From the NCBI GenBank assembly GCA_040881685.1, contig JBBECS010000002.1:33415-97414 (forward strand): DNA of 64,000 nt. The letters run 5' to 3'. The stretch is from Acidimicrobiia bacterium. Lineage in GTDB: Bacteria > Actinomycetota > Acidimicrobiia > IMCC26256 > PALSA-555. Made by a program: the position numbers and the translations under genes. Below are positions 1 to 10,118 of this stretch, piece after piece. Within the stretch, counting starts at the first letter, position 1. The number at the start of each line of letters is the position of its first letter. The notes under the pieces were generated by a model. The model was not told the DNA's origin, made no database searches, and was given only the letters and a program-made list of their open reading frames with translations.

Positions 1-481
1 AGGAGGGGAGGATGCAGGACACGAGGCTGAGCTCGCTCACGAGCACCGTCGCGCGCGGCGCGAGACCGTTCAAGCGGTTCACGATGTCGGTCTGCTCCTG
101 GAGCACGCCCTGGAACGTCTGTCCGGGCCCGGTCGCGTCGGCCAGCTCGTCGAGCCCGTCGGCGTAGTCGCCGAGCACTCCGAGCAGCTCGTCGACGTCG
201 GTCTCCATCTCCTCCGGCGGCGCCAGCTCGTCGAGGTTCTCCACGAGCCCCCGAAGCCGGTCGGCGACGCGGTGCACGAAGGTCGCGACTTCCTCGCCGG
301 TGAACGACGGGTCCTGGGCCTTGCGGAACTCGTCGCTCGCGTCCTTCAGCGACGCACACTCCTGATTCGCGGTGTTGGTGAACTCGGCGATGGTCAGTCG
401 TGCCTGGCCACCGCATGACGCGAGCGTGAAGCCGGCCACGAGCGCGCCGGCCACGGCAGAACGCGAACGCAGGGTGCCCAT
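1..481 (-). CDS. Putative lipoprotein, cut by the window edge
   Basis: This minus-strand frame starts at an ATG at 481 and runs off the left edge, so only the first 160 codons are visible. The N-terminus has basic residues (MGTLRSRS), a short hydrophobic stretch and the lipobox LASC followed by GG, so the mature protein should begin at Cys23 and be lipid-anchored outside the membrane. The rest is acidic and rich in Leu, Glu and Asp, probably helical, with further Cys residues near positions 42 and 157. I recognise no family; the pattern is that of small actinobacterial lipoproteins of unknown function. It is divergent from the acyl-CoA dehydrogenase, with about 57 bases between them that hold an inverted repeat (taccgg and ccggta). 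Confidence 0.65.
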   Translation of the reverse strand, partial: MGTLRSRSAVAGALVAGFTLASCGGQARLTIAEFTNTANQECASLKDASDEFRKAQDPSFTGEEVATFVHRVADRLRGLVENLDELAPPEEMETDVDELLGVLGDYADGLDELADATGPGQTFQGVLQEQTDIVNRLNGLAPRATVLVSELSLVSCILPS

Positions 482-538
482 CGCCGCGCACGCTACCGGC
501 TGACGCTTGCGGCGCGGCCGACCGGTAACCTCGACACC

Positions 539-2302
539 GTGCTCCCCGACTACGCAGCGCACGACGGGGCGATCGGCCTCGACTGGTACGAGACCGACCC
601 GAACCTGCGGTTGCTGCTCGACCGTCTCCTCACCGATCGCGGTGACCGTGACTTCGCCGAGGAGCACGTCGCGCTGTATGGCGCGCTGTGCGGCGGACCG
701 TTGGCGGGACGCGCCGAGGTGTCCGACCAGCACGGCCCGGTGCTGCGCCGCTACGACGAGTGGGGCGTGGAGGTCGACGAGATCGAGCTTCACCCCGGTT
801 GGGTCGAGAGCAAGGCCGACCTCGTGCGCGCCGGCTTCACCGGGCTCGCGCACCACGTCGACCGGCCCGTCCCCGCGGTTGTCACGGCAGCGATGTGTTA
901 CCTGGTGAGCCAGGCCGAGACCGCGATCTATTGCGGTCTCGGCATGACCGCGGGTGCCGCCGACATCGTCGAGCGGTACGCGCCGACCGATGTGCGCGAC
1001 GACTTCTTGCGCCGCCTCACGAGCCTCGATCCCGACGAGGCCTGGGAAGGCGGCATGTTCCTCACCGAGCGCCAAGGTGGAAGTGACGTGGGCGCGAACA
1101 CCACTCGCGCCGTTCCCGACGGCGACGAGTGGCGGATCTTCGGCGAGAAGCACTTCTGCTCGAACGCCGACGCCGAGGTGTTCATCGTGCTCGCCCGACC
1201 GGAAGGTGCTCCCGAAGGCACGCGCGGCCTCGCCACGTTCATCGTCCCGAGAGTGCTCCCCGACGGCGCGCCGAACGGATTCCAGATCAAGCGGCTCAAG
1301 CCCAAGCTCGGTACGCGAGCGGTGCCAACGGCAGAGATCGAGCTCGTCGGCGCACGCGCGTGGTTGGCTTCGCAGCGAGCGAACGACCGCGAGGCGGGTA
1401 ACCCGACTCGCAGTGAGCGAGCGAATGAAGGTGGCCTCAATCGGATGATGGAGATGGTCAACGGCAGCCGCTTCGGGGTGGCGCTGATGGGGCTCGGCAT
1501 CCACCGCCGGTCCTTCCTGGAGGCCGCGATCTACGCCGCACACCGTCATCAGTGGGGCCAGCGCATCGACTCGTACCCAATGGTGCGCGAGACCCTCGTC
1601 GACCTGCTCGTCGAGCTCGAGGCCGGGATGGCGCTCACCTTCGAGTGCGCCACGGCTGCACGCACGACCGCCGAAGCCGACGAGGGGCGCCTGCTCCGGC
1701 GCATCCTCGTGCCGATAGCCAAGGTGCGCGCGACGCGCGAGGCCCTGAACGCGGCGAGTCAGGCGCTCGAGGTCTTCGGCGGTAACGGCTACATGGAGGA
1801 CTGGCCGATGGCGCGCCAGCTGCGCGACGCGCAATGCCACACGATCTGGGAGGGGACAGAGAACATCTGCTGCCTCGACGTGCGGCGCGCGATCCGCGGC
1901 GACGACGCGCACGAGGCCCTCCTCGCCCGAGTCACGCGCGCGCTCGACGGCGCAGGCACCGACGCGGTGCTGGCACCGGTGGTCGACGCGGTCGCGACGA
2001 CGCTCGGCGACGCCAAGGAGGCGTTGGCGAGGTTCTCGGTGGCCGAGGACGACGTGCAGCTCCTCAACGCCAAGCGCGTCACCCACCTCCTCGCCGACCT
2101 CGCCGAAGGTGCGCTCCTGCTCGACGAGGCCACGTGGCAGCTCGCCCGCGACGGCGACGCCCGCAAGGCAGTCGTGGCGCGACGGTTCGCACGCCGCCTC
2201 GTTCCCACCCGCGCGCGCGGGCTCCTCGACGACGACCGAACCGTGCTCGAGCACTTCGAGCCGATCGTGCGGTACGGCGCGATCGATCCCGCGGCTGCCT
2301 GA
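539..2302 (+). CDS. AidB-like acyl-CoA dehydrogenase family protein
   Basis: A 587-residue FAD-dependent acyl-CoA dehydrogenase fold. The flavin-contact motif LTERQGGSDV lies near residues 175-184, and the C-terminal FGGNGYMEDWP followed by TIWEGTENI lies near 412-440. The TERQGGSD signature and the length above 550 residues fit the AidB-like branch (isovaleryl-CoA dehydrogenase relatives, DNA-damage-associated AidB) better than short beta-oxidation enzymes, so the substrate is uncertain. The GTG start has no clear ribosome binding site. Residues of about 278-298 (ASQRANDREAGNPTRSERAN) lie where relatives run straight from the AxxWL region into the GLNRMMEMVNGSR segment. This insert is encoded by a copy of the interspersed repeat A described below. 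Confidence 0.85.
   Translation: MLPDYAAHDGAIGLDWYETDPNLRLLLDRLLTDRGDRDFAEEHVALYGALCGGPLAGRAEVSDQHGPVLRRYDEWGVEVDEIELHPGWVESKADLVRAGFTGLAHHVDRPVPAVVTAAMCYLVSQAETAIYCGLGMTAGAADIVERYAPTDVRDDFLRRLTSLDPDEAWEGGMFLTERQGGSDVGANTTRAVPDGDEWRIFGEKHFCSNADAEVFIVLARPEGAPEGTRGLATFIVPRVLPDGAPNGFQIKRLKPKLGTRAVPTAEIELVGARAWLASQRANDREAGNPTRSERANEGGLNRMMEMVNGSRFGVALMGLGIHRRSFLEAAIYAAHRHQWGQRIDSYPMVRETLVDLLVELEAGMALTFECATAARTTAEADEGRLLRRILVPIAKVRATREALNAASQALEVFGGNGYMEDWPMARQLRDAQCHTIWEGTENICCLDVRRAIRGDDAHEALLARVTRALDGAGTDAVLAPVVDAVATTLGDAKEALARFSVAEDDVQLLNAKRVTHLLADLAEGALLLDEATWQLARDGDARKAVVARRFARRLVPTRARGLLDDDRTVLEHFEPIVRYGAIDPAAA
1369..1427 (-). repeat. Interspersed repeat A, copy inside a coding sequence
   Basis: About 59 bases in the acyl-CoA dehydrogenase gene match, in reverse orientation, the repeat at 6430 and 54078. 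The shared order is CGCTCGCT, CTGCGAG, a CGGGtnACCCG core, a CGCGG block and CGCTCGC. It keeps the reading frame and adds about 20 residues rich in Arg, Ala, Ser and Glu. Confidence 0.6.
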
Positions 2303-2303
2303 G

Positions 2304-2798
2304 TTGGCACTCACACCCACCGCGGTGTGGAACGTCTCGCCAGAGCTCGTGCTCGCGCTCGACGAGCACCTCGGAGCCCCGGTCGACAGCTACGTGAACG
2401 GCACCCAGACCTGGCTCACCGATAGTCATCCGGGTGGCGTCACGCTCGAATGGCGCCTCCATCCGGTGCCCCGCTACGAGCAACCGGCCGGTTGCTCGAT
2501 CTACGACGTCTGGGACGCCGTCGTGAGCGGGATCGTCTCCGGAAGCGGCACCGAGCACTTGCCGATCGGAACCGAGCTCCGAGCCCTCTCCTCGATCTGG
2601 GAGGGGCTCGAGTGCTTCCCGGCGTACGGTGACGAGGTGGAGCCGCCGATCCTCGCCGGGACCGCCCGCGATGCGCTCGGGATCGCGCCCGACGCATCCG
2701 GCCTGGTCGACCACGAGCGCATCGGTGACGCGTGGGAGCGCGAGCCGGGCGCGGTGTCGATCATGGGCCTGCTCCTCGACGATCTCCAGGCGGACTGA
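2304..2798 (+). CDS. Conserved-looking hypothetical protein upstream of pyrE
   Basis: The frame opens right after the stop of the acyl-CoA dehydrogenase (TTG at 2304; a GTG at 2325 is an alternative) and ends in TGA, which overlaps the ATG of pyrE by one base. The product is about 164 residues, acidic, without membrane segments or signal peptide. It contains blocks such as GGVTLEWRLHPVP and IWEGLECFPAYGDEVEPP. I do not recognise a family. Codon use (strong third-position GC) and the tight coupling on both sides support a real gene co-transcribed with pyrE. Confidence 0.6.
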   Translation: MALTPTAVWNVSPELVLALDEHLGAPVDSYVNGTQTWLTDSHPGGVTLEWRLHPVPRYEQPAGCSIYDVWDAVVSGIVSGSGTEHLPIGTELRALSSIWEGLECFPAYGDEVEPPILAGTARDALGIAPDASGLVDHERIGDAWEREPGAVSIMGLLLDDLQAD

Positions 2799-3316
2799 TG
2801 GACCGAGCCGCGCTCGCACGCGCGATCTACGAACGTGCGCACCTGACGGGTGAGTTCACGCTGCGGTCGGGGACCGTGAGCAACGAGTACTTCGACAAGT
2901 ACCTGTTCGAGGGCGATCCCGAACTGCTCCGAGACATCGCCGAGCTGCTCGCGGCGCTCGTGCCCGACGGTACCGACGCGCTCGCCGGCCTCGAGCTCGG
3001 CGGTGTACCGCTCGCGACCGCGCTCTCGCATCGCACGGGGTTGCCGACTCGATTCGTCCGCAAGGAGGCCAAGACCTACGGCACCTGCCGCCTCGCCGAA
3101 GGCGGCGAGATCGACGGTCAGCACCTCACCGTCATCGAAGATGTCGTGACGTCAGGTGGTCAGGTGGTGGCGTCGTGCGGCGACCTCCGCGACCAGGGCG
3201 CGCTCGTCGACACGGCGCTGTGCGTGATCGACCGCGAAGCTGGCGGCACCGAGGCCCTCGCCCACATCGGCGTCGAGCTCCGCTCGCTGTTCACGATGAG
3301 CGACTTGCTTCCCTAG
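2798..3316 (+). CDS. pyrE: Orotate phosphoribosyltransferase
   Basis: A 172-residue type I phosphoribosyltransferase that converts orotate and PRPP to orotidine 5'-phosphate in cytoplasmic de novo pyrimidine synthesis. The PRPP-binding loop reads VIEDVVTSGGQ. The N-terminal FTLRSGTVSNEYFDKY matches the OPRTase pattern of substrate-contact residues, and the flexible-loop stretch FVRKEAKTYGT supplies the conserved Lys residues. The ATG overlaps the upstream TGA by one base (TGATG), so translation is probably coupled. The stop TAG is shared in the palindrome CTAG with the convergent Nudix gene. Confidence 0.93.
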   Translation: MDRAALARAIYERAHLTGEFTLRSGTVSNEYFDKYLFEGDPELLRDIAELLAALVPDGTDALAGLELGGVPLATALSHRTGLPTRFVRKEAKTYGTCRLAEGGEIDGQHLTVIEDVVTSGGQVVASCGDLRDQGALVDTALCVIDREAGGTEALAHIGVELRSLFTMSDLLP

Positions 3317-4005
3317 GCACCATCCTCGCCACCGCGCCACGGCGGAGTTCTCGGCAGGTCGAAGTCGACGGGGCGTTGTTCGCCTTCGATCGCGGCAAAC
3401 GCCGTCTCGACCCAACGGGCGCCGCCCGCGAGTGGCCACGGCAGCGCGTCGCGCGCGAAGAATCCAACGTCCCGGGTCTCGAGCGGGTGGCCTTCCAGCG
3501 TGCCGCCGAGCACGCGGCAGTGAAAGACGAGCGAGTACAGGGGCAGGCGCGCGAAGCCGAGGCGGAGACCGTCGAACACCGCGATGAGTGACACCGGCTC
3601 CACCTCGATGCCGGTCTCCTCGTACACCTCTTTGATGGCTACTTCCGACGGCGAGTATCCGACGTCGGCCCAACCCACCGGGTAGAGCCAAACACCCGAG
3701 TCAGCGCGCTGGGTGAGCAGGATCTCGTTGTTGTCGTTGCCAACCACTGCGGCGACGGCGACCTTCGGCGTCACGTACCCAGCGACGCCTTCGCCGACGG
3801 TCGCAAGCCATTCCTCGAACAGCGCGTCGGCCTCGGCCTCCTCGAGCGCGGCCGACCGGATGTCGGCGGCGACCTTGAGCACCTCCTCGAAGCGCTCCTT
3901 CTCGTAGAGGCTCTGCGTGAAGCCCAGTCCCGTGCGGGCGATCCCGGCCAAGGACTCGGCCCAGCGCAACAGATCGATAGCCGAGATTTGGTGCTCGTCA
4001 CTCAT
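3313..4005 (-). CDS. Nudix hydrolase with N-terminal helical domain
   Basis: A 230-residue protein. The first 60 or so residues form a helical region (SAIDLLRWAESLAGIARTGL) of the kind found ahead of Nudix domains that act on nucleoside diphosphate sugars such as ADP-ribose. The Nudix core follows: VGWADVG, then KEVYEETGIEV, which keeps the metal-binding glutamates of the REuxEExGu part. The first Glu of the box (Gx5E) is Tyr here (GWADVGY), and the Gly before GW is Val. It is likely a pyrophosphohydrolase; the substrate cannot be read from sequence. The start at 4005 lies about 20 bases upstream of the glnD stop on the same strand. Confidence 0.85.
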   Translation of the reverse strand: MSDEHQISAIDLLRWAESLAGIARTGLGFTQSLYEKERFEEVLKVAADIRSAALEEAEADALFEEWLATVGEGVAGYVTPKVAVAAVVGNDNNEILLTQRADSGVWLYPVGWADVGYSPSEVAIKEVYEETGIEVEPVSLIAVFDGLRLGFARLPLYSLVFHCRVLGGTLEGHPLETRDVGFFARDALPWPLAGGARWVETAFAAIEGEQRPVDFDLPRTPPWRGGEDGA

Positions 4006-4026
4006 CGTGCCCGACCCTATCGAGCG

Positions 4027-6417
4027 TCAGGCGATGAGAGAGTCGGCGGTAAGCCGCGCCACGATGGTGGCCCGTAGGCGATCGAGCGCGAGTGGCTCGG
4101 TGAGCTTCGCCCCCTGCGCGTCCTGCACGTAGAAGACGTCAACGACGCGATCACCGAGCGTGGACACGAGCGCGGCGTTCACGTCGATCTCCAAGTCGGC
4201 GAACACCGCGGCGAGCCGGGCGAGCAGGCCCACGTCGTCGGGAGCGTGGACCTCGCACACCGTCGCGGCGCTCGAAGCATCGAGATCGAAGCTGACGCGT
4301 ACTGCCTCGTCGCGGATCTGTTCTCGTCGGTATCGGCGGATGCGCTCATCGAGCCTGCGGCGCACCGGGAGCGTCCCCGCGATCGCCGCCGCCACATCGG
4401 CCTCGATCGCGTTTCGTCCCTCAGCATCCAGACGCCCGAAGGTGTCGACGCCTCGGTAGACCTCGAGCGCCATGCCTGACTCGTCGCCGTAGGCGGACGC
4501 GCCGCGGATGTCGAAGCCGTGCAGGGCGAGCACCGCAGTCACGGTCGCGAGGAGCCCGGTGCGGTCCGGCGCGACGACGGTGCACTCCACGAGGCCGTCG
4601 TCACGGTCGTCCCAGGTGACCGCGAGCTGCTTGCGCGCGAGCGCATCCCGGTGACTTTCGAGCGCGGCGATCCGCTCGTCGCTGAGGCCGGGACCGACCA
4701 CACCGCGTTCGAGCAGCGCATCGGCCTCGAGGAAGAGCTGGCGCACCAACGCGGCCTTCCCGGTGCTCCACGCGGCCGGCCCGGTGGCACGCGAATCGCC
4801 CACGGTCAACGCGTAGAGCAGGTCGAGGCGCTCGGTGTCGCGCACGGCGCGACCGAAGCGCACGATCGTCTTCTCCTCGGCCAGGTCGCGCCGCGTCGCG
4901 GTGTCAGCCAGGAGCAAGTGGTTGCGCACGAGCCACTCGACGACATCGACGCCGTGCGGGTCGAGCCCCATGCGCTCGGTGATCTCACGGGCCGCCCGCG
5001 CACCCGTGACCGAGTGATCGTCGCCCGTGATCCCCTTCCCGATGTCGTGCAGCAGGGCACCGAGCAGCAACAGGTCGGGCCGGGAGCGCCGCGCCGCGTC
5101 ACCGTCGAAGCCACGCTCCTCCATAAGGCCGGCACACTCCGCTACGCACTCGAGCAGGTGCCGGTCGACGGTGAACCGGTGGTACGCATTTCGCTGCGGA
5201 CGTGCCTGCACGCACGACCACTCCGGAACGAGCGCGACGAGCGCACCCACCTGGTCGAGCGCCTCCACCACCGGGATCGCCGCGTGCCCAGTGCGGAAGA
5301 GCGCGATGAGCTCGGCGCGTGCGTCGTCGTCCCATGTCGTCGCATCGAGAGCGCGCAACCGTTCGAGTGAAGCTCGTTCGAGGGGCAGCATGAGACGAGC
5401 CGCGGTCGCCGCGAGACGCAGACACGTGGCCGGGGTGACGCTGGCGTCGGGCGACAGTCCGAGCACTCCTTCATGCGCCTCGATCCCGACCGCGAGCGCA
5501 CGGTGTCGGAGCAGACGCCGTCGCGGTTTGCGCAGTCGACGCCACACCTCGCTGGTCACCCAGGTGACAGCACGGCTCGCGGCAGCCAGATCGCGTACGA
5601 GGGCGTCGGCGTCGGAGACCCCCAGAGCGCGGGCAACCGCGTCCTGCTCCTGGAGGCTCAGCACGTCGGACCGGCCGCTGGTGACGCGGTGCAGCTCGAC
5701 GCGCGCGTCGAGGAGCCGCTCGCGGGCGGCATCGAGCATCGCGGGGTCACTGGACTGGAGGAAGCCGCCGCTGACCAGCGCATCCACTCCGCCGGGCTCA
5801 CCGAGGGTCCACCCCGCCCACGTGAGCGCCTGGAGGTCGCGCAAGCCGCCGGCACCTTCCTTGAGGTTGGGCTCGAGCATCTCCGCGATCGGTCCAGGGC
5901 GATCGTGGCGCGCCTCCGCGGCATCGGCGAGCTTCGCGATCACCGACGTACATCGCTTGCGAGCCAGCTCTCGGGCGCGTTGCACGACCTCGCGGGCGAG
6001 GTCGTGGTCGCCGTGAACGATGCGGAGGTCGAGCAGGCCAGTCAGCGTGTCGACATCGTCGCGAGCGAGTACGAGCGCCTCTTTCGGCGTGCGCAGCGCG
6101 TGCCCGAGCACGAACCCCGCGTCCCACAGCGGGTACCACAGCGCTTCGGCCGCCGCGGCTGCGAGCCTGCCGCGCGCGGTGCCGTCGTGAACGAGCATGA
6201 GGTCGACGTCGGAGCCTGGACACAGCTCGCGTCGCGCGTACGAGCCGAGAGCAACGACAGCCCAGCGGCCGGGAAGATCGACGTCCGTTGCCGCCCCACG
6301 ACAGGCCTCGTCGATGGATTCGGCCAGCGAGCGCCCGAACGCGCTGCCGCGCAGACCCGGGTCAGCTACGGCCCGGGTCTGCGCGTCACGCAGCGCAACG
6401 CTCCTCTTCCCGCTCAT
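4027..6417 (-). CDS. glnD: PII uridylyltransferase / uridylyl-removing enzyme
   Basis: About 796 residues. The nucleotidyltransferase motif GSYARRELCPGSDVDLML lies near residue 58. An HD phosphohydrolase domain (LLLGALLHDIGKG) lies in the middle and two ACT domains at the C-terminus (VVAPDRTGLLATV and VHAPDDVGLLARL). It modifies the T-loop tyrosine of PII according to glutamine level. I place the start at the ATG at 6417 (MSGKRSVALRD). The frame stays open upstream to 6504, but that extension is encoded by repeat A and has no family match. It follows amt and glnK on the same strand, and the 87-base gap to glnK is filled by the repeat. Confidence 0.93.
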   Translation of the reverse strand: MSGKRSVALRDAQTRAVADPGLRGSAFGRSLAESIDEACRGAATDVDLPGRWAVVALGSYARRELCPGSDVDLMLVHDGTARGRLAAAAAEALWYPLWDAGFVLGHALRTPKEALVLARDDVDTLTGLLDLRIVHGDHDLAREVVQRARELARKRCTSVIAKLADAAEARHDRPGPIAEMLEPNLKEGAGGLRDLQALTWAGWTLGEPGGVDALVSGGFLQSSDPAMLDAARERLLDARVELHRVTSGRSDVLSLQEQDAVARALGVSDADALVRDLAAASRAVTWVTSEVWRRLRKPRRRLLRHRALAVGIEAHEGVLGLSPDASVTPATCLRLAATAARLMLPLERASLERLRALDATTWDDDARAELIALFRTGHAAIPVVEALDQVGALVALVPEWSCVQARPQRNAYHRFTVDRHLLECVAECAGLMEERGFDGDAARRSRPDLLLLGALLHDIGKGITGDDHSVTGARAAREITERMGLDPHGVDVVEWLVRNHLLLADTATRRDLAEEKTIVRFGRAVRDTERLDLLYALTVGDSRATGPAAWSTGKAALVRQLFLEADALLERGVVGPGLSDERIAALESHRDALARKQLAVTWDDRDDGLVECTVVAPDRTGLLATVTAVLALHGFDIRGASAYGDESGMALEVYRGVDTFGRLDAEGRNAIEADVAAAIAGTLPVRRRLDERIRRYRREQIRDEAVRVSFDLDASSAATVCEVHAPDDVGLLARLAAVFADLEIDVNAALVSTLGDRVVDVFYVQDAQGAKLTEPLALDRLRATIVARLTADSLIA

Positions 6418-6429
6418 GGCACCGGCATG

Positions 6430-6490
6430 ATGGCTCGCTTGCTGCGAGCCGGGGTACCCGGCCCGCGGGCGCACGCTCGCGGGGCCGGGA
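6430..6490 (+). repeat. Interspersed repeat A, between glnK and glnD
   Basis: A GC-rich element with the order GCTCGCTTGCTGCGAG, CGGGGTACCCGG, CCGCGGGCGC and CGCTCGCGGG. It matches the copies at 54078 and 12191 and, in reverse, 1369. The palindromic GGTACC core can form a hairpin in the amt-glnK-glnD transcript. Confidence 0.65.
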
Positions 6491-6504
6491 AGCCCGCCAC
6501 ACAA

Positions 6505-8123
<1,619 letters not shown>

Positions 8124-8182
8124 CGTCCAGTGCGCGACCGGACACGTTCACGTCAGGTTCGGCAGCAGCATCACCGGGCGCT

Positions 8183-8220
8183 GTTTCCCGAAGGTCGCGA
8201 CAATGTTTCGGGAAGGTGAA
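8183..8220 (-). promoter_or_regulatory. GlnR-type operator upstream of amt
   Basis: Read on the minus strand, the site is TTCAC-n6-GAAAC-n6-GCGAC-n6-GAAAC. This is the four-part spacing (a-b-a-b, 11-base steps) of actinobacterial GlnR boxes, with both b-sites exact and each a-site 4 of 5. It lies 60 bases before the amt ATG. The amt-glnK-glnD operon is the classic GlnR target, activated under nitrogen limitation. No GlnR gene is in the window. Confidence 0.65.
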
Positions 8221-8410
8221 CGGGCGCGGGTGACCCGCCTGGTGCCTTGGCCAGGACCTTCGAACCCTCGGGGCCGACGTGGTGATCGACCGGTTCGAAG
8301 TGTCAGACCTCGACGGCCGCAAGGTCGACGACGAGCGCAAGCGTGCCGCGGTGGCCGCGATCCGTGGTGGCGTGCACACCAGGATGGGGCGTTCGCACGG
8401 CCGTTGGTGG

Positions 8411-8893
8411 TCAGGGCGCCGCGCGCACTCGCAACACGGCCGCCTTCGCCACTCCCCAGGCGAGATGTAGCGGGGCGAGCGACTCGGCGCCAAGATCGCC
8501 CAGCGTGTGGGGCACGAGGCCGTAGACGTCATCCGGGAAGGCCCGCTCCTCGAACGCGTCGCGCACGACCGGCGGAACACCGAAGCCATCGAGCACGGCC
8601 GTCGGTTCGCGGGTCACGGTGCGAACCACCTCGAGCGGCGTGGCCGACTGCTGGGCCGGGTCGACCGCAAGCAGCGCGCGCAGGTCTTCGACGATGCGGG
8701 CCGAGGCGGCGGCTCCGGCGGCACGGGCCTCGTCGTCAGCGCGAGCTCGGTCCGCGCCGTCCAGCCCGTCCCACGCATCGAGCACACGAGTGACTTGGGC
8801 CGCGATCCAGTCGGGGATGCACGCCTCGATCCCGGCCACGATCGTCTCGCCGGTGGTGCGCAACCGCTCGAGCGCAGTGCGCTCGTCCATCAC
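8411..8893 (-). CDS. Hypothetical protein beside hemQ
   Basis: 160 residues, acidic and alanine-rich, mostly helical by composition (RALLAVDPAQQSATPLEVVRTVTREP). There are no membrane segments, signal peptide or recognised motif. The C-terminal part FPDDVYGLVPHTLGDLGAESLAPLHLAWGV is the most conserved-looking. It lies after the coproheme decarboxylase gene on the same strand with about 60 bases between, so it may be co-transcribed. I cannot assign a function. Confidence 0.65.
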   Translation of the reverse strand: MMDERTALERLRTTGETIVAGIEACIPDWIAAQVTRVLDAWDGLDGADRARADDEARAAGAAASARIVEDLRALLAVDPAQQSATPLEVVRTVTREPTAVLDGFGVPPVVRDAFEERAFPDDVYGLVPHTLGDLGAESLAPLHLAWGVAKAAVLRVRAAP

Positions 8894-8952
8894 ACCGGGT
8901 CCCTACGCTCCGTCGTCCCGGCCTCCGGCCACGGCTGCGCTTCGGTCGGCAC

Positions 8953-9735
8953 TCACACCTCGAGGCCCACCCGGCGCAGCGCGTCCGCGGGCTCGAGCAC
9001 GAGTCCCGTGAAGAACGGGCCGAACTCGGCGAATCGGGCGGAGACCTCGTCGAAGCGCATCTCGTAGACGATCTCCTTGAGCGCGGCCGGGTCGTCGGCC
9101 AGCAGTGTGACCCCCCACTCCCAGTCGTCGATGCCGGTCGACCCTGTGATGAGCTGCAGCACCCGCCCGGCGTACCCACGCCCGACCCGCGCGTGGCCGG
9201 CCATGAGCCGCTTGCGCTCGTCGAAGTCGAGTGCAAACCAATTGTCCGTCCCGGTCCGGCGCTTCGACATCGGATAGAAGCAGATGGCCCGCTTCGCCGG
9301 CAGCTGCGGGTGCAAGCGCTGCTCCCGGTAGTGCTCGATGCGCTCCCGCCAGACCGTGAGCCGCTCTTCGACCGCGGCGGCGTCGGAGACGCCCTCCTCC
9401 GCCGCGAGGCGGGCACGCTCGTCGTCCTCGGTGGCGCCGTACTCGGAGAGCTCGGTCAGGGACAGGTACGACCAGGTCGGGACGAGGGGCGCACGGGAAA
9501 GATCAGCCTGGAGTGCCTGGAGACGGGCCAGGTCGGGTCCGACCGCCATCACGCCGAGGTCGGCCTTGTGGCCGAGCACCGCGAACGTGAGCACCTGGTG
9601 CGTGCCGTCCACGAACGCGTCGACCGCGTCGAGCACGCGCTTGGCCCCGCCCGGCTCTTCTTCCGCCCGCCGTGCGTCCACCCGGTAGAAGAGGTGCAGC
9701 ACCCCCCACCCGGCCGACGGTTCCACCGAATCCAC
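8953..9735 (-). CDS. chdC: Coproheme decarboxylase (HemQ, chlorite dismutase family)
   Basis: A 260-residue chlorite-dismutase-fold protein that decarboxylates coproheme III to heme b in the last step of the Gram-positive heme pathway. Diagnostic parts are FYPMSKRR, holding the catalytic Tyr, and LMAGHARVGRGYAGRV, holding the heme-ligand His and the basic residue two turns on. Relatives that detoxify chlorite have a different distal Arg environment, and monofunctional actinobacterial genomes nearly always use this family as HemQ. It is cytoplasmic, with no signal peptide. Start at ATG 9735. Confidence 0.9.
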   Translation of the reverse strand: MDSVEPSAGWGVLHLFYRVDARRAEEEPGGAKRVLDAVDAFVDGTHQVLTFAVLGHKADLGVMAVGPDLARLQALQADLSRAPLVPTWSYLSLTELSEYGATEDDERARLAAEEGVSDAAAVEERLTVWRERIEHYREQRLHPQLPAKRAICFYPMSKRRTGTDNWFALDFDERKRLMAGHARVGRGYAGRVLQLITGSTGIDDWEWGVTLLADDPAALKEIVYEMRFDEVSARFAEFGPFFTGLVLEPADALRRVGLEV

Positions 9736-9749
9736 GGGATCGAGGGTAG

Positions 9750-10118
9750 TCAGCCCGCCTCGACGGCCTCGACTGCGGCGAGGTGGAACGAGTAGTGACG
9801 GGCCATCACGTCGCGCACTTGCGCATCGGCCTCCCAGCCCTCGCCTTCCACGAGCAGGCGGAACATGCGACGCATGAACGCGCCCTCGACATACGCGCGC
9901 TGGATCCTCGGCGGCTCGGCTTCCACGATGTCGCGCATCATGGGCGGGCAGACGGTCACCAGCTCCTGATCGACGTCGGTGAGTACCGGATCGCGGAACT
10001 CCTGCTCGAAGTCGGAGAACCAGCCCATGACCATCTCGTCGCGGACGCGGGCATCGGCGCGGGCCGCGTCGAGATAGGCGTCACGCTCGAGGAAGCGCAG
10101 CGATGCGGCGGGGAGCAC
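9750..10118 (-). CDS. Hypothetical protein with unresolved or damaged start
   Basis: From the GTG at 10118 the frame gives 122 residues. The same frame stays open upstream to a TGA near 10223 and reads GIEERRICSLVLHKWGDYKP directly before it, which looks like protein-coding sequence. No ATG, GTG or TTG occurs in that upstream part; an ATC near 10175 is the only near-cognate candidate. I recognise no domain. It is helical, with Met and aromatic residues (PPMMRDIVEAEPPRIQRAYVE). The upstream region resembles a degraded repeat B in reverse, so the original start may have been lost by insertion. It ends 14 bases from the hemQ start. Confidence 0.5.
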   Translation of the reverse strand: MLPAASLRFLERDAYLDAARADARVRDEMVMGWFSDFEQEFRDPVLTDVDQELVTVCPPMMRDIVEAEPPRIQRAYVEGAFMRRMFRLLVEGEGWEADAQVRDVMARHYSFHLAAVEAVEAG

